Source: Oscillatoria nigro-viridis PCC 7112 (GTDB lineage: Bacteria > Cyanobacteriota > Cyanobacteriia > Cyanobacteriales > Microcoleaceae). Taken from it: a DNA stretch of 64,000 bases. A model generated the notes under the pieces. The model was not told where the DNA came from. It searched no databases and was given only the letters and a program-made list of their open reading frames with translations. The translations under genes were made by a program, and so were the position numbers. Where the stretch lies: NCBI RefSeq assembly GCF_000317475.1, contig NC_019729.1:2432501-2496500 (forward strand), read 5' to 3'. Of this stretch, positions 46,901-57,650 are shown one piece after another; the first letter of the stretch is position 1, and every line of letters begins with the position of its first letter.

Positions 46901-48322
46901 ATCGCTGCCATCGGAAAGAAAGTAATTGTTACCTTGAACTCTGAGAGTGTAGTTAGTAGCAATATTGGTGTTATGAGCAACATTCTCTGCTGCCAAAAAT
47001 AAGCCGTTGGTGTGTCCGCCTGGGTTGGGAGTAATGCCGTCGCCTTGTGCAAAGATATTGCCAGAAGTTGCAGATAGCTGCTGGAAACCGATTTCAATGG
47101 CTTTGCGATCGCTAGTAACGGCAACAATGCTAAAACCAGCTTGATTTTGATTAGTGCGGGATTCCGAGATAATTTGGAGATTAAAAGACAAGCTAAAGCC
47201 TGTAGTGCGATCGAGCGGTGGAAATGACGGATTTAAAGAATTTTTTGTATAGCCAGCATAGATGCTATTGGCGGCAGTGCTGTTTAAATTAACTCCATTA
47301 CCGCTAAATATTTCTGAAGCTGTAGCGGTAGGAGAAGCAAGATTTGAATTAGTCAAAGACAGCCAATTTTGAGAACTGGGAGTGTTACCCAGTAAGCCGT
47401 TATAAAGAGGAGTCGGGCCGAGCACTGTTGCTGAACTTTCCGACACTACACCGAAATCTTTCCAAGTATTGCCGTCAGTTGAAAATTGCCAGTTACCGTT
47501 AGTATTGTCTGCCGCGGTGACTGCGACACCCAAAGGATCGCCATTAGCGTCACTTCCTAACTCGCTAGTGATGTTAAAAATACTAAAGCCTGTGTTAGCT
47601 GCGCTGGGTATATCTTCATTAATTGCGATCGGCGGATTAACATTAGGAGTTGCCAAAGTCGGAGCGATGTTAACCTGCGGGTTGCGGAGGCTGTTAATAT
47701 AAATAGTGTTAATCCCGCCGTTGGGTAAACCCAAAGAGCCGGGACTATCTATAGTATAACTAGCAGTTCTGTTGATGCCACCACTAGCGCTGGAAAACTC
47801 GACATTACCCCCGTTGTTCGGTGCTGGAATTTGCACCTTAGCTGCACTGCCAAATACCCCTAATCCAGTCGTCGGCCACGCGAGGGAATCAACAGAAGTA
47901 ATTCCCGCACTGCTAGTATCTACCCAAACAATATCTGAGGCTGCAAAATCCCCGCCAAAACCGTTAGTTCCGACTAAGACATTATTGAGATAAGTACCGC
48001 CAGCACCGTTATTTATCAGCAATTGAATGTTCCAATCAGCATCATTTCCGCCGGCAACGGGGTTGTAGGTAATATCATTACTAGGAATGACACCTGAACC
48101 GCCGATCGCAATTATTGTTCCTGCCTTGAATACAGGAGCAATACTCGCCATGTTCCTGAACTGATAAGCAGAAAATTTCTGTGCTGTTGCACCGCTTGAA
48201 TCGCCTACAAAAAAACTTTGAAGTTGAGCAGTTGTTAGATCTTCTGTCAACAGCAGTTCCACATACTCATTCCCCTGGAATTGCCCGTTCCGTCGGAATT
48301 CGTTAATAATTATCTGTCCCAT
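43943..48322 (-). CDS. Giant RTX-repeat protein with Pro-Thr linker (lamin-tail-like / Calx-beta)
   Basis: A 1459-residue protein. In order: an N-terminal lamin-tail-like domain (about 1-210, [20 protein letters not shown]), a lectin-like segment shared with the next protein (about 290-510, AGYTKNSLN... [20 protein letters not shown]), a Calx-beta domain (about 700-800, [34 protein letters not shown]), a [15 protein letters not shown] linker of ~270 residues (DNA 45080-45905), and ~14 calcium-binding RTX nonapeptides (GGxGxD style: [17 protein letters not shown]) before a C-terminal domain ending [17 protein letters not shown] proteins are usually exported by type I secretion through a C-terminal signal. 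Probably a surface or sheath component; no secretion genes are nearby. Confidence 0.9.
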   Translation of the reverse strand: MGQIIINEFRRNGQFQGNEYVELLLTEDLTTAQLQSFFVGDSSGATAQKFSAYQFRNMASIAPVFKAGTIIAIGGSGVIPSNDITYNPVAGGNDADWNIQLLINNGAGGTYLNNVLVGTNGFGGDFAASDIVWVDTSSAGITSVDSLAWPTTGLGVFGSAAKVQIPAPNNGGNVEFSSASGGINRTASYTIDSPGSLGLPNGGINTIYINSLRNPQVNIAPTLATPNVNPPIAINEDIPSAANTGFSIFNITSELGSDANGDPLGVAVTAADNTNGNWQFSTDGNTWKDFGVVSESSATVLGPTPLYNGLLGNTPSSQNWLSLTNSNLASPTATASEIFSGNGVNLNSTAANSIYAGYTKNSLNPSFPPLDRTTGFSLSFNLQIISESRTNQNQAGFSIVAVTSDRKAIEIGFQQLSATSGNIFAQGDGITPNPGGHTNGLFLAAENVAHNTNIATNYTLRVQGNNYFLSDGSDIILTGPLRDYSGFIDQIDPYETPNFIFLGDGATSAQANINLTRVSLQTPAKVRFVPNPDYYSTPGSEPTITFRAWDGSNGVGNGTAGVNASVTGGTTPFSTNSLTSSIAVNPVNDAPSFVKGVDRTLSSNSGPQTIPGWATAISPGPANESGQTVAFQVVGNDNAALFSVPPAIDSVGTLTFTPLPGAIGSANITLNLRDNGGIDNDGIDTSDTQSFILNLTNPGKFNFRNANYSVNENGQFATITVTRTDANVAAAVSYSTSNGTANAGSDYNQTSGTLNFDIGESVQTFTVPIVDDSEIEQDETVNLTLNNPTNGEDLGAISSAVLTIVDTTPPPTPTPAETPIPTPTPTPTPAETPIPTPTPTPTPAETPIPTPTPTPTPAETPTPTPTPIPTPTPAETPTPTPTPIPTPTPAETPTPTPTPIPTPTPAETPTPIPTPTPTPAETPIPTPTPAETPTPTPAETPIPTPTPIPTPTPTPAETPIPTPTPTPIPTPTTISTPTPAETPIPTPIPAETPLPTPTPIPAETPLPTPTPIPAETPLPTPTPIPAENPTPGETPTPIPTPIPTSAETPIPTAKPGETPIANQNSIAPTTSPTSETPTPALIPAASEDCMCDRITLPDRTSIPGPNIPENTLNGTDGKDTLTGSDINDIINGFNGSDLLNGFLGNDNIYGGLASPVTVGADADSDTIFGNENNDYLVGHAGNDIIYAGKNRDVAIAGKDNDVVWGDKDNDSLLGDESNDSLFGGTSDASDGDLTGKDLLFGNNGNDVLYGQESEDTLSGGQDNDTLHGGKDNDIICGDSGNDLLFGDLGNDSICGGEGEDTIFGDIVNIATDASSQQDYLCGGSGNDLIYGNQDADRVCGGDGSDTVYGGKGDDALMGGIGGDWLMGDFGNDTLQGGSGRDYFFLTAGEGRDVVADFTQGEDLLILTGGLTVDRLSIVEENTTTFIKIANTDQILATFNGVPANLLTQQDFTVIGLPGL
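45080..45905 (-). repeat. Pro-Thr-encoding tandem repeat in the first RTX gene
   Basis: GGAGTCGGTGTCGGAATTGG-type units on the plus strand, encoding (A)[13 protein letters not shown] on the minus strand. Unit lengths vary by 6-bp steps. The opposite strands also stay open (GVGVGV and EFPQELAS frames), which is a by-product of the repeat. Confidence 0.9.
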
Positions 48323-48764
48323 CTAGATGCACCTAAATTTGAGATGATTATGTATTAGCGGTCAACTAATGTCGATTGTTTTTTACATTAAAATTTTATT
48401 TACGTAAATACACTGTCAGTAGTTTGTCCGTACAGTGGCTTGTTTAAGTCATTTTTATTACTAAAATAATATCGGGAGTGCTGAGCAGTGTCAAGCAAAA
48501 GCTTGGATGATTGTCGATCGCACTTCTAGACACAAAAAGTGATTTGATATCAATTCCGGTTGCACGAGCGAGATGATTGTTAAGTGTTGACTGTTGACTA
48601 AAATTATGCTTTCGGGACAACTGACTGTTTGCACATTTGAACAATACCGATGCAACCGGAAACGATATGATTTGACACACGACTAATAGCGGTAAGCAGC
48701 GCGTTGCACACTCTACATAATTAACTAAGGTGCGTACTCCGCACCTTAGTTAATTAATTTGTGC
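48323..48764. other. Gene-free spacer between the two RTX genes
   Basis: No gene is supported. It holds a 17-bp perfect inverted repeat TAATTAACTAAGGTGCG-TACTC-CGCACCTTAGTTAATTA at 48718-48756, nine bases beyond the second RTX gene's stop (probable transcript end, also like the GGTGCG repeats elsewhere); an 11-bp inverted pair TTCCGGTTGCA / TGCAACCGGAA at 48554 and 48651; and the palindrome ATTTACGTAAAT (48398-48409), which lies upstream of the first RTX gene's start and might be a regulatory site. Confidence 0.65.
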
Positions 48765-51700
48765 TTACCCGAAGATGGTAAAATCATTCAGGCCGATCGC
48801 ACTAGCCTGCACTCCATTCAAAGCAGCCAACAGTTGACCGTTCTCACCAATCCTGATGAAAGCGGCATTAGCGTTTTGGGTAATACTAAGTTGAGCAAAA
48901 GTTAGACCGCCCGCTAACACCAGCAAATCTTCACCTTTTGTGAAATCAGTAATTAGATCGCTGCCTTCACCTGCTGTTAAAACAAAGCGATCGCGCCCAA
49001 TGCCACCGCTGAGAATATCATTACCCAAACCCCCAATCAGACAATCGTCGCCTTTACCGCCGTAGAGAGTATCGTTGCCCTCCTCGCCGCATAGCTTGTC
49101 ACTACCGCCGTTGCCAAACATCAAATCATTCCCAGCACCGCCGCACAGGGAATCAGGATCGCCGTTAAAGTCGATCGCACTGTCTCCTAAAATAGTATCG
49201 TTCCCGTCGTCGCCGCAAATGCTATCACTGCCGCGATCGCCCAACAGGCGATCGTTGCCAGTACCCCCCACCACAACGTCATTGCCCTTGCCGCCATAAA
49301 CAGTATCATTGCCCTCGCCGCCGCTTAGAGTATCCGCAGCATCTCCCCCATTCAAGAAGTCGTTGCCAGCACCGCCAAACAGCAAATCGCGTCCATTCGA
49401 GTCAGGGCTAAACGGGTCAAAACTGCCTCCACCAAACAAGCAGTCGTTACCCTCAGCCCCAACCAGAGTGTCATTGCCTTTGTCGCCCCAAATCAAGTCA
49501 TCGTCTTTGCCGCCGATCGCCACATCATCGCCCTTACCCGCGAAAATGAGATCGTCGCCGGCGTCGCCGTTTAGGTAGTCATTGCCACCGCTGCCAAACA
49601 GCAAGTCTCTGTCTGCATTCGGGCCAAGGGGGATATTGCTGGGCAGTCCCCCGTAAATATTGTCGTTGCCTTTTTCGCCCAGCAGAATGTCGTCGCCGTT
49701 GAAACCGCTGATAGCGTCGTTGAGATTGCTGCCGGTGAGGAAGTCGTCGCCGTCAGTGCCGTTGAAAGTGCGATCGACTGAATTCGGGCCCGGAATCGAA
49801 CCGATCGCGGGTAGGGTAATCTGTTCGCAAATGCAATCGCGATCGTCTGGAGTTCCCGTGGGAGTCGGAGTTCCCGCAGGAGTCGGAGTTCCCGTCGGAG
49901 TCGGAGTTCCCGTCGGAGTCGGAATTCCTGTCGGAGTCGGAGTTCCCGTCGGAGTCGGAATTCCTGTCGGAGTCGGAGTTCCCGTCGGAGTCGGAATTCC
50001 TGTCGGAGTCGGAGTTTCCGTCGGAGTCGGAGTTCCCGTCGGAGTCGGAGTCGGAGTTCCCGTGGGAGTCGGAGTCGGAGTTTCCGTGGGAGTCGGAGTC
50101 GGAGTTTCCGTGGGAGTTGGAGTTTCCGTGGGAGTTGGAGTATCCGTGGGAGTCGGAGTTGGAGTTCCCGTCGGAGTCGGAGTATCCGTGGGAGTCGGAG
50201 TCGGAGTTCCCGTGGGAGTTGGAGTCGGAGTATCCGTGGGAGTCGGCGTTGGAGTATCCGTAGGAGTTGGCGTTGGAGTCGGAGTCGGAGTCGGAGTTCC
50301 CGTGGGAGTCGGCGTTGGAGTATCCGTGGGAGTTGGAGTCGGAGTTCCCGTGGGAGTTGGAGTCGGAGTTCCCGTGGGAGTTGGCGTTGGAGTATCCGTG
50401 GGAGTCGGAGTCGGAGTATCTGTGGGAGTTGGAGTCGGAGTTCCTGTGGGAGTTGGAGTCGGAGTTCCCGTCGGAGTTGGAGTCGGAGTTGCCGTCGGAG
50501 TTGGAGTTCCCGTGGGAGTCGGAGTCGGAGTATCCGTGGGAGTCGGAGTCGGAGTATCCGTGGGAGTCGGAGTCGGAGTATCCGTGGGAGTTGGAGTTGG
50601 AGTATCCGTGGGAGTTGGAGTCGGAGTATCCGTGGGAGTTGGAGTCGGAGTATCCGTGGGAGTTGGAGTCGGAGTATCCGTGGGAGTCGGAGTCGGAGTA
50701 TCCGTGGGAGTTGGAGTTGGAGTTTCCGTGGGAGTCGGAGTTGGAGGGGTATTTACAAGAATGCTTGCCGTGACGATCGCAGAATCAGCTTTCCCGTCGT
50801 TAGCTTTGTAGGTAAAAGAGTCTGTCCCAGAAAAACCAGTATTGGGAGTATAAGTGAAAGAACCGTTAGCGTTGAGGGCGATCGACCCTGTAGCCGGATT
50901 TGTCACCAGAATCGCAGTCAGCGGGTCATTTTCCGGGTCTGTATCGTTGATTAAGACTCCCAAACCCGCCACGTTGAGACCCGTATTAAAAGCGGTTGTA
51001 TAGGTGTCAGGATTCGCTACAGGCGGGTTATTGTTGACGTTTACAGTTACGGTAGCGGGTGCAGAGTTAACTATCCCGTCGCTGACTGTGTAGGTAAAGG
51101 TGTCTGTTCCAGAAAAGCCTGCGTTAGGAGTATAAGTGAAAGAACCGTCTTTGTTGAGGGCGATCGACCCTTTCGTCGGATTTGCGGCCACCGCAGCAGT
51201 CAGCGTGTCTAAATCTGCATCGGTGTCGTTGATTAAAACTCCCGGCGCTGTTAAGCTGAGGACTTTTCCGGCACTGATGCTGTAGGTGTCGGGTTGTGCG
51301 ATCGGCGGATTGTTTGTAACGTTGATATTTGCCGAAATTGCTGGTGAAGTAGCAGCCCCGTCGCTGACAGTGTAAGTAAAGTTGTCGAGTCCAACAAATC
51401 CTGGATTGGGAGTATAAGTAAACGAACCATCCTTATTCAATCCGAGAGTGCCATTGTTGGGATTTGTGACTAGAGTTGCCGTCCGCAAATCACCGTCAGA
51501 GTCGATGTCGTTGGCTAAAACTCCCTCACCAACAGCCACGTTCAGGACTTGACCGTGAAGGGTTTTGTAATTGTCAATTACTGCAAACGGTGGATTATTT
51601 GTGACATTAATATTTGCTAAAATTGCTGGTGAAGTAGCAGCCCCATCGCTGACAGTGTAAGTAAAACTATCAGGTCCAAAGAATCCTGGATTGGGAGTAT

Positions 51701-53447
51701 AAGTAAACGAACCATCCTTATTCAATCCGAGAGTGCCATTGTTGGGATTTGTGACTAGAGTTGCCGTCCGCAAATCACCGTCCAAGTCGATGTCGTTGGC
51801 TAAAACTCCCTCACCAACAGCCACGTTCAGGACTTGACCGTGAAGGGTTTTGTAATTGTCAATTACTGCAAACGGTGGATTATTATTTGTAACGTTAATC
51901 GTAACTGTTGCTGGTTGGACAGATGAATCTGTGCCGTCGCTAACATTATAGGTGAAGGTATCAGTGCCTACAAAGCCAGCTTTCGGAGTATAAGTGAAGT
52001 CGCCGGTGAGATTTAACTTGACTGTACCGTTGCTCGCGGTTGTAACTACCACGGCACTACGCGCGTCGCCGCTGTTGGCGTCGGTGTCGTTGCTTAAGAC
52101 TCCCGCCCCAGAGACGCTGAGCACTTTATCGTGCAGGACGCTGTAGGTGTCATTGACCCCCACCGGGAAATTATTAACCGAGATGTTGCCGAGAGTAAAA
52201 GTGGCACTTGCTTGGTCGGTGGCGTCGCCGAAAAATAGGAAGTTTGGCTGGGTGTAGGGATTGAAGGGTAAAGCTGGCTGGCTGGTTGCTGGATTAAATG
52301 CTCCGTAGTTCCGCAGCGACTGATTTGTCAACAATGCTGTGCCGCCAGCAAACAGGCTGTAACTCGTGCCTTGAACCACCAGTTTGTAGTCGGTAGCATT
52401 GCTGATGTTAAAATTCGCACTTTCCCCGCGAGTGAACAGGGGATTATCTAGCTGGGCAAAAATGCCTCCGTTAGGGCCGAGATTGCGGTTGGTGAAACCG
52501 AGTTCAATGCCTTTTGGAGCGTCACTGCTAATGGCGATGATGCTGAAACCTGCTCGATCGTCACTACTGCTGTTTTCCGCCGTAACTGCAACTCTGAAAG
52601 AGACGCTATAGCCGTCGGTGAGGCTGAGTGCGGGGAAAGTTGCGTTGACCGGAGTAAATGTTCCTGGCGCAGGAGTAGGGGTGTATTTGTAGTTGGTGTA
52701 GCCCGCATAGCCTGTAGTGTTATTCGCCGCCGTCACACTAGCAGTATTAATGCCCGTGTTGGGCGAGAACGCACCAGCGGGAAGGGAACCAGAACCGGCT
52801 GGGAAAGGGAGAGGTACTTGTCCGTAAGCTAATTGAGTACCGGCTGCTGTCCCGATGCCTGGTGTGGTTGCTGATGTTGGTGGTAGTGGTGAATAGTTTG
52901 TGCCGTCGTAGAGGGTACGGCCGAAGGCAAATTGATAGGCGGCCCTGGTGGCTGGGTCGATCGCCACTTCAGAAGACACCGCTCCCGTTGTATAATCTAG
53001 CTCCCAGTTGCCGCCTAAAGCTGCAGAGCCGATCGGCGATCGAGAAGCAGCAATTTTTGCCTTGGTTAGCTGACTCAGTTGCTGCACAAAGCTAGCGCCC
53101 TTCTCCCCCGCCGCTACCTCGCATCCGTACAGCAAAATCTCTCCACTCTCTGCCAGCGATCGCGACCAGCGCTGCAATTGTCTAGCATAAGTTTTTAAAG
53201 TTGTCAAGTTTAGATCGATCGCGCCTAGCTGCAAACTCGCGGGGCGGCCGTGGGAGATGATATGAATGCTTTTAATATTGCTGCGACTCGCTAGCGCGGC
53301 CGTGATTTGTGCTAGCCCATCCCGCGCCGCATCGAGGATAATTACTTCTGTCCCCGCTGCGATGCCGTTGCGGAGAGTTTGGCAATCGGAAAGGGCAGAG
53401 TCGAGAAAGGCGATCGAACTTACAACTGAATTAATAAAATTTTGCAC
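48765..53447 (-). CDS. Giant RTX-repeat protein with DUF4347 domain, cadherin-like repeats and Pro-Thr linker
   Basis: A 1560-residue protein. Order: N-terminal DUF4347 domain (about 15-165, [39 protein letters not shown]), a lectin-like segment shared with the paralogue ([10 protein letters not shown]... [20 protein letters not shown]), five ~95-residue Ig/cadherin-like repeats ([32 protein letters not shown]), of which the second and third are nearly identical, a [14 protein letters not shown] linker of ~290 residues (DNA 49855-50745), RTX nonapeptides ([17 protein letters not shown]), and a C-terminal part ending LNDFTIFG like its neighbour. Probably an exported Ca2+-binding surface or filament protein; the role is inferred. 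Confidence 0.92.
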   Translation of the reverse strand: MQNFINSVVSSIAFLDSALSDCQTLRNGIAAGTEVIILDAARDGLAQITAALASRSNIKSIHIISHGRPASLQLGAIDLNLTTLKTYARQLQRWSRSLAESGEILLYGCEVAAGEKGASFVQQLSQLTKAKIAASRSPIGSAALGGNWELDYTTGAVSSEVAIDPATRAAYQFAFGRTLYDGTNYSPLPPTSATTPGIGTAAGTQLAYGQVPLPFPAGSGSLPAGAFSPNTGINTASVTAANNTTGYAGYTNYKYTPTPAPGTFTPVNATFPALSLTDGYSVSFRVAVTAENSSSDDRAGFSIIAISSDAPKGIELGFTNRNLGPNGGIFAQLDNPLFTRGESANFNISNATDYKLVVQGTSYSLFAGGTALLTNQSLRNYGAFNPATSQPALPFNPYTQPNFLFFGDATDQASATFTLGNISVNNFPVGVNDTYSVLHDKVLSVSGAGVLSNDTDANSGDARSAVVVTTASNGTVKLNLTGDFTYTPKAGFVGTDTFTYNVSDGTDSSVQPATVTINVTNNNPPFAVIDNYKTLHGQVLNVAVGEGVLANDIDLDGDLRTATLVTNPNNGTLGLNKDGSFTYTPNPGFFGPDSFTYTVSDGAATSPAILANINVTNNPPFAVIDNYKTLHGQVLNVAVGEGVLANDIDSDGDLRTATLVTNPNNGTLGLNKDGSFTYTPNPGFVGLDNFTYTVSDGAATSPAISANINVTNNPPIAQPDTYSISAGKVLSLTAPGVLINDTDADLDTLTAAVAANPTKGSIALNKDGSFTYTPNAGFSGTDTFTYTVSDGIVNSAPATVTVNVNNNPPVANPDTYTTAFNTGLNVAGLGVLINDTDPENDPLTAILVTNPATGSIALNANGSFTYTPNTGFSGTDSFTYKANDGKADSAIVTASILVNTPPTPTPTETPTPTPTDTPTPTPTDTPTPTPTDTPTPTPTDTPTPTPTDTPTPTPTDTPTPTPTDTPTPTPTDTPTPTPTGTPTPTATPTPTPTGTPTPTPTGTPTPTPTDTPTPTPTDTPTPTPTGTPTPTPTGTPTPTPTDTPTPTPTGTPTPTPTPTPTPTDTPTPTPTDTPTPTPTGTPTPTPTDTPTPTGTPTPTPTDTPTPTETPTPTETPTPTPTETPTPTPTGTPTPTPTGTPTPTETPTPTGIPTPTGTPTPTGIPTPTGTPTPTGIPTPTGTPTPTGTPTPAGTPTPTGTPDDRDCICEQITLPAIGSIPGPNSVDRTFNGTDGDDFLTGSNLNDAISGFNGDDILLGEKGNDNIYGGLPSNIPLGPNADRDLLFGSGGNDYLNGDAGDDLIFAGKGDDVAIGGKDDDLIWGDKGNDTLVGAEGNDCLFGGGSFDPFSPDSNGRDLLFGGAGNDFLNGGDAADTLSGGEGNDTVYGGKGNDVVVGGTGNDRLLGDRGSDSICGDDGNDTILGDSAIDFNGDPDSLCGGAGNDLMFGNGGSDKLCGEEGNDTLYGGKGDDCLIGGLGNDILSGGIGRDRFVLTAGEGSDLITDFTKGEDLLVLAGGLTFAQLSITQNANAAFIRIGENGQLLAALNGVQASAIGLNDFTIFG
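49855..50745 (-). repeat. Pro-Thr-encoding tandem repeat in the second RTX gene
   Basis: Units such as GGAGTCGGAGTTCCCGTGGG on the plus strand encode GTPTPT / DTPTPT on the minus strand. The array is nearly uninterrupted and includes many exact 24- to 30-bp copies, so it is likely to vary in length by slippage or recombination. Opposite-strand long open frames ([22 protein letters not shown]) are artefacts of the repeat. Confidence 0.9.
51305..51880 (-). repeat. Two nearly identical 285-bp cadherin-like modules
   Basis: The modules are read on the minus strand at about 51305-51590 and 51591-51880. They encode the same 95-residue domain ([38 protein letters not shown]) with only scattered changes such as LDGD/SDGD and GPDS/GLDN. 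The other three modules of the gene are much more diverged, so this is a recent in-frame tandem duplication. Confidence 0.85.
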
Positions 53448-53648
53448 AATACACCTCTGGTTGGATGACCGTAGGAAAATTAAGATGTAGAGAGCTTAGC
53501 AAATTCACACATTAAATGTCATGAGTAAAATTAACAATCAAGACTGATATTAACTTTCCGTGAAGCTGCTACAGATTCATCTTGTAGAGGCGCGTTTAGC
53601 AAATAATTAATTTCAAAAACCGACAATCCCAGTACAAAAGTTGACCTT

Positions 53649-54341
53649 TTAGGGTTCGATCGCCAAAAATTCTTCAGCAACCAATCCTTTCTGAATTGCG
53701 AGTACAGCAGCTTGAGTGCGATCGCGCACTTCTAACTTTTGCAAAATCGCGTGTACGTGAACCCGCACAGTCCCCGGAGCAATGTACAATATTTGTGCAA
53801 TTTCCTGATTGCTTTTCCCCGCCGCAACTAAAGCTAATATTTCCTGTTCTCGCTTCGTCAGCGGATTTTCCAAAACTTCTGATTTTGAACCAACTTTCAC
53901 AGGTTCAGGATTAGCAAAAACCGCCCGAATTTCCGCAGTTGCCACCTGATCCCACCACGAAGCACCCGCTGCTACCGATCGAATTGCCCAAACCAAAGTT
54001 TCCGCCGCAATTCCCTTGAGGCAATATCCCTGGGCACCGGCAGCAATTAATCTTTCAATTAAGGATTTTTGAGAATGAGATGTTAAAATTAAAACTGGAA
54101 TTGCTGGATGTCGCTGTTTAATTTGGCGGCACGCTTCAATACCGCCAATTCCCGGCAAACCGACATCAAGAACTACCACATCTGGTAAGTGTTCCTGAGT
54201 CATTTCTACTGCTGTTTCGCCATCTTCTGCCTCGGCAATTACTTGCAAGCAACTTTCTTGCTGCAACCGCGTTTTCAGTCCCAACCGAAACAGTTCGTCG
54301 TCTTCAACTAGGAGAATTCGCAAGGGATAAGCTGGTTTCAT
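53649..54341 (-). CDS. NarL/FixJ-type response regulator
   Basis: A 230-residue regulator: receiver domain (about 8-125) with LLVEDDELF acidic pocket, VVLDVGLPGIGG (phospho-acceptor Asp) and LILTSH plus the Lys in CLKGIAAETL; C-terminal LuxR/NarL HTH (KREQEILALVAAGKSNQEI, YIAPGTVRVHVHAILQKLEV). Its start overlaps the stop of the histidine kinase gene by 4 bp (ATGA), so the two form a transcription and translation unit. Target genes are unknown; the kdp operon is divergent just beyond the kinase. Confidence 0.95.
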   Translation of the reverse strand: MKPAYPLRILLVEDDELFRLGLKTRLQQESCLQVIAEAEDGETAVEMTQEHLPDVVVLDVGLPGIGGIEACRQIKQRHPAIPVLILTSHSQKSLIERLIAAGAQGYCLKGIAAETLVWAIRSVAAGASWWDQVATAEIRAVFANPEPVKVGSKSEVLENPLTKREQEILALVAAGKSNQEIAQILYIAPGTVRVHVHAILQKLEVRDRTQAAVLAIQKGLVAEEFLAIEP

Positions 54342-55438
54342 GTCTGTGGGATAGCAGGGAGTCGGAATCCAAATAAAGCACCGTGTGGCAATTTATTTTC
54401 TGCCCAAATTATACCGCCGTGGGCGTCAATGATTTGGCGGGATAAGTATAATCCTAATCCCGATCCTTTGGCTTGCCGATCGCCGTTTCCTTGATAAAAA
54501 CGCTCGAACAAGTGGGGCAGTTCATCGGCAGTAATTCCCAAGCCGCTATCGATAACTTTCACCACCTGATAACTCGAATAAGATTCCATAACAATTTCTA
54601 CTTTACCGCCGCGAGGAGAATGGTTAATTCCGTTTGTTAGCAGATTAACAAAAACGCGCTGGAGTTGCACCGCATCGCCATTTACCCACAAAGAGCGACG
54701 GAAATCTGACTCTCCGTAACTCATACTAATGTAAACTCGGCGCGCCGCCGACAAATGGATGAGTGTTGCGATTACTTCTTCTGCCAAAGCTACTAAATTT
54801 ACGGGCGCAAGTTGCAGTTTTAAACCTTCGGCATCGTTGCGGTAGACATCCAGCAGCGTTTCTACTAATTGTAGTGACATTTTGTGCGATCGCGCCATTG
54901 TTTCGAGAACTTTTTGCTGGCTGGCGGTGACATTCCCAAATTTGGCTTCTTGAAAAGCTTTAATTGTTTCAATCGCCCCCAGCATCGGCGTTTTCAAGTC
55001 GTGACTCAAAGTAGAGACAAAATCTTCCCGGATGCTTGCTAGCTGCTGCTGCGACTGCAACTCAGCTTTAGCGATCGCGATCGTCTCTTGGTACTGCTGG
55101 TTGCGATCGCTCAAATATCCCGTCACCCCTAAAGCCATGACTGCGATCGATCTATTTGCTACAGTTGCTAGGGCGATCGCTTCTCCATGAGGAACAAACA
55201 AATTTAACAGAGTCAAAGCTGCCGATACCAGCGTAATTTGCAACTTACCCAACCGACTCAAGCGCGAATTGGCCAGCAAAATCGGCCCTGTGTACAAATA
55301 CCCAAACAGATACTCCGACGGCGTAGTAAATTCCAGCACTACAACGATCGCAAATAAAATTGCGATCGACCACCTCCCCCGCAAATACTTCTCTTGAATT
55401 GCCTGGTTGTCTGTGATTTTCAATAAGCTGTTTAACAT
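54338..55438 (-). CDS. Membrane-bound sensor histidine kinase
   Basis: A 366-residue kinase. The N-terminal third has three to four hydrophobic helices (SIAILFAIVVVLEFTTPSEY, LFGYLYTGPILLAN, ITLVSAALTLLNLFV, IAVMALGVTGYLS) with almost no periplasmic domain, then a coiled linker, HisKA with phosphorylated His in LSHDLKTPMLGA, and HATPase_c with NLLTNGINHSPRGG (N box), DSGLGITADELPHLFERF and GSGLGLYLSRQI. The short-loop membrane sensor resembles that of KdpD and related kinases that sense within the bilayer. The response regulator follows with 4-bp overlap. Confidence 0.93.
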   Translation of the reverse strand: MLNSLLKITDNQAIQEKYLRGRWSIAILFAIVVVLEFTTPSEYLFGYLYTGPILLANSRLSRLGKLQITLVSAALTLLNLFVPHGEAIALATVANRSIAVMALGVTGYLSDRNQQYQETIAIAKAELQSQQQLASIREDFVSTLSHDLKTPMLGAIETIKAFQEAKFGNVTASQQKVLETMARSHKMSLQLVETLLDVYRNDAEGLKLQLAPVNLVALAEEVIATLIHLSAARRVYISMSYGESDFRRSLWVNGDAVQLQRVFVNLLTNGINHSPRGGKVEIVMESYSSYQVVKVIDSGLGITADELPHLFERFYQGNGDRQAKGSGLGLYLSRQIIDAHGGIIWAENKLPHGALFGFRLPAIPQT

Positions 55439-55738
55439 CCTTTATCCATCCATTTTATCTTTTATATTTACACTCTACTCTCTGCCTTATTCGTGCGTTT
55501 TTTCTTCGCCAAAATTTGTCTGTTTTGACGCAAAAACAAGCGTTTAGATAACATCTATATCTGCAAGCATAGATACTGCTAAATATTTAAACATTTGTCT
55601 GTCCGGGAAAATATATAGCAGCTAAGCATAACGGGTAAACGGCAACTTATACCTGCGGGCTGATTATCAAAAATCTTAAGGGCAAGTATATTGATTTTTA
55701 AAAGCAGATTGCACTTTTAAGGAAGTATTGGCTCAGTT
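55439..55738. other. Divergent spacer between the two-component pair and kdpA
   Basis: 300 bp with no gene, holding the promoters of both divergent operons. No clear hairpin, riboswitch fold or operator could be identified by eye. An AAGGAAG motif at about 55719 lies 14 bp before the kdpA start and may be its ribosome-binding site. Confidence 0.5.
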
Positions 55739-57535
55739 ATGCTTGAAGGATTAATTCAAATCGCATTAACGCTAATCATTGTAGTAGCGATCGCCCCTAT
55801 TTTTGGTAATTACATGGCGCGGGTGTACATGGGAGAACCAACCATTCTCGACCCCGCTATTAAACCTGTAGAACAACTAATCTATAAAGCCAGCAATATC
55901 CGGTCTGTAGATTCCATGACAGGCTGGCAATATACCCGATCGCTACTTTACAGCAATGCAGCAATGGGCATATTTGTTTATTTGATTTTCATGCTTCAGG
56001 GAGTGCTGCCTTTAAATGCCACCAGCCTAAGCGCCCCAACCTGGGATACTGCGCTGCACACAACTATTTCCTTCCTCACAAATACCGACCAACAGCATTA
56101 CTCCGGGGAGACAACATTCACTTATTTATCCCAGTTAACTCTGGGTTTTTTAATGTTTACCTCAGCCGCTACCGGTTTAGCAGTAGGTATTGCTTTTATC
56201 CGGGGCTTAACCGGCCGTCCCTTGGGCAACTTTTACATCGATTTAATTCAATCAATCACCAGGATTCTGCTACCAATTTCTTTGATAATTGCCTTACTTT
56301 TGCTGATGTCGGGAGTGCCAGAAACCCTAGCAGGGCCGGCAGTTGCCCGTACATTAGAAGGCGACACGCAAATAATTGCTCGCGGCCCAGTTGCTCACTT
56401 TGAAAGTATCAAACAACTGGGAGAAAATGGCGGCGGATTTTTTGCCATCAACTCGGCTCATCCCTTTGAAAATCCCAACCCTTTTACCAACCTGCTGGAA
56501 ACACTAGGAATGGTTTCTATACCAGCAGCGATGATTCACACCTACGGCAGATTTGCCAACAACAAAAAACAGGGATGGCTGATTTTTTGGATGGTGTTTG
56601 GCATCTACGTTATCTTGATTGGCATTGCAGCATTTGGCGAGTACGGCGGCAACCCTCAAATTAATAATTTACTGGGTTCGCAGCAGCCAAATTTAGAAGG
56701 CAAAGAAGTTAGGTTTGGCTGGGCAGAGACTGCACTTTGGGCGGTGACTACCACTGGCACAATGTGCGGTGCGGTCAACGGGATGCACGATTCTTTAATG
56801 CCTCCCGGTGGTTTTGCTACTCTGTTTAATTTGTTTCTACAAATCGTTTGGGGCGGACAAGGAACGGGAACGGCTTACTTATTTATTTACTCAATTTTGA
56901 GCGTATTTCTCACCGGATTAATGGTGGGGAGAACGCCGGAGTTTTTGGGACGCAAAATTGAAAAACGAGAAATTGTTTTAGCCAGCGTTGTTTTGTTAAT
57001 TCACCCGATCGCAGTTTTAATCCCGGGTGCCATTTCCCTCGCCTTTACCGACAGTTTGAGCGGCATCAGCAACCAGGGATTTCACGGCATTTCCCAGGTG
57101 ATGTACGAATACGCTTCGGCCGCCGCTAACAACGGTTCTGGTTTTGAAGGATTGGCTGACTCTCAACCCGCGCCCACAGGACTTTGGTGGAATTTAAGCA
57201 CCTGTTTTAGCCTGCTGTTGGGGCGCTACGTTCCAATTATTGCCCTGCTGCTTTTAGCTGACAGCATGACGAAGAAACAACTGGTTCCCGAAACAACCGG
57301 CACTCTCAGAACCGATTCAGTTTTGTTCACCAGCGTCACCGCAGGAGTAATCATAATTCTGGGCGCGCTGACATTTTTCCCAGTTCTAGCTTTAGGGCCA
57401 ATTGCCGAAGGATATGAAATTAGCAGCGGCAAGTTTGAACCCACACCGATAACTGCGCCGCCTTTAGCAACACCTTCGCCTTTAGCAACACCTTCGCCTG
57501 AAGCGACAACGCCGACACCAAACAGCGGACAGTAG
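55739..57535 (+). CDS. kdpA: Potassium-transporting ATPase subunit KdpA
   Basis: A 598-residue KdpA, the K+ channel-like subunit of the Kdp P-type ATPase. It has about ten helices. Selectivity-loop motifs are present: [54 protein letters not shown] and [16 protein letters not shown]. It is longer than the ~557 residues of E. coli KdpA because of a C-terminal tail of about 25 residues made of [19 protein letters not shown], which looks like a repeat expansion (CCTTTAGCAACACCTTCG twice). First gene of the kdp operon. Confidence 0.96.
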   Translation: MLEGLIQIALTLIIVVAIAPIFGNYMARVYMGEPTILDPAIKPVEQLIYKASNIRSVDSMTGWQYTRSLLYSNAAMGIFVYLIFMLQGVLPLNATSLSAPTWDTALHTTISFLTNTDQQHYSGETTFTYLSQLTLGFLMFTSAATGLAVGIAFIRGLTGRPLGNFYIDLIQSITRILLPISLIIALLLLMSGVPETLAGPAVARTLEGDTQIIARGPVAHFESIKQLGENGGGFFAINSAHPFENPNPFTNLLETLGMVSIPAAMIHTYGRFANNKKQGWLIFWMVFGIYVILIGIAAFGEYGGNPQINNLLGSQQPNLEGKEVRFGWAETALWAVTTTGTMCGAVNGMHDSLMPPGGFATLFNLFLQIVWGGQGTGTAYLFIYSILSVFLTGLMVGRTPEFLGRKIEKREIVLASVVLLIHPIAVLIPGAISLAFTDSLSGISNQGFHGISQVMYEYASAAANNGSGFEGLADSQPAPTGLWWNLSTCFSLLLGRYVPIIALLLLADSMTKKQLVPETTGTLRTDSVLFTSVTAGVIIILGALTFFPVLALGPIAEGYEISSGKFEPTPITAPPLATPSPLATPSPEATTPTPNSGQ

Positions 57536-57650
57536 ATGTAGATTGCATTAAGTAATGCAGCGACAATAAACTGCTGTTGCTGGCAACAATCCCAAATCCC
57601 AAATCCCAAATCTAAAATCTAAAATCTAAAATCTAAAATCTAAAATCCAC
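57536..57650. repeat. kdpA-kdpB spacer with AAATCTA heptamers
   Basis: From 57593 the spacer is AAATCCCAAATCCC followed by five AAATCTA-type heptamers, the last ending five bases ahead of the kdpB ATG. There is no purine-rich ribosome-binding site between the array and the start codon, so the array occupies the translation-initiation region. Confidence 0.85.

Noticed and set aside
49660..50811. Long plus-strand [11 protein letters not shown] and ESESEYPWE frames opposite the second RTX gene
   Set aside because: Same reason: open frames forced by tandem repeat DNA.
55439..55738. Possible c-di-AMP (ydaO) riboswitch before kdpA
   Set aside because: I could not match the conserved ydaO elements by eye, and no terminator or sequestering stem is clear before the start codon.
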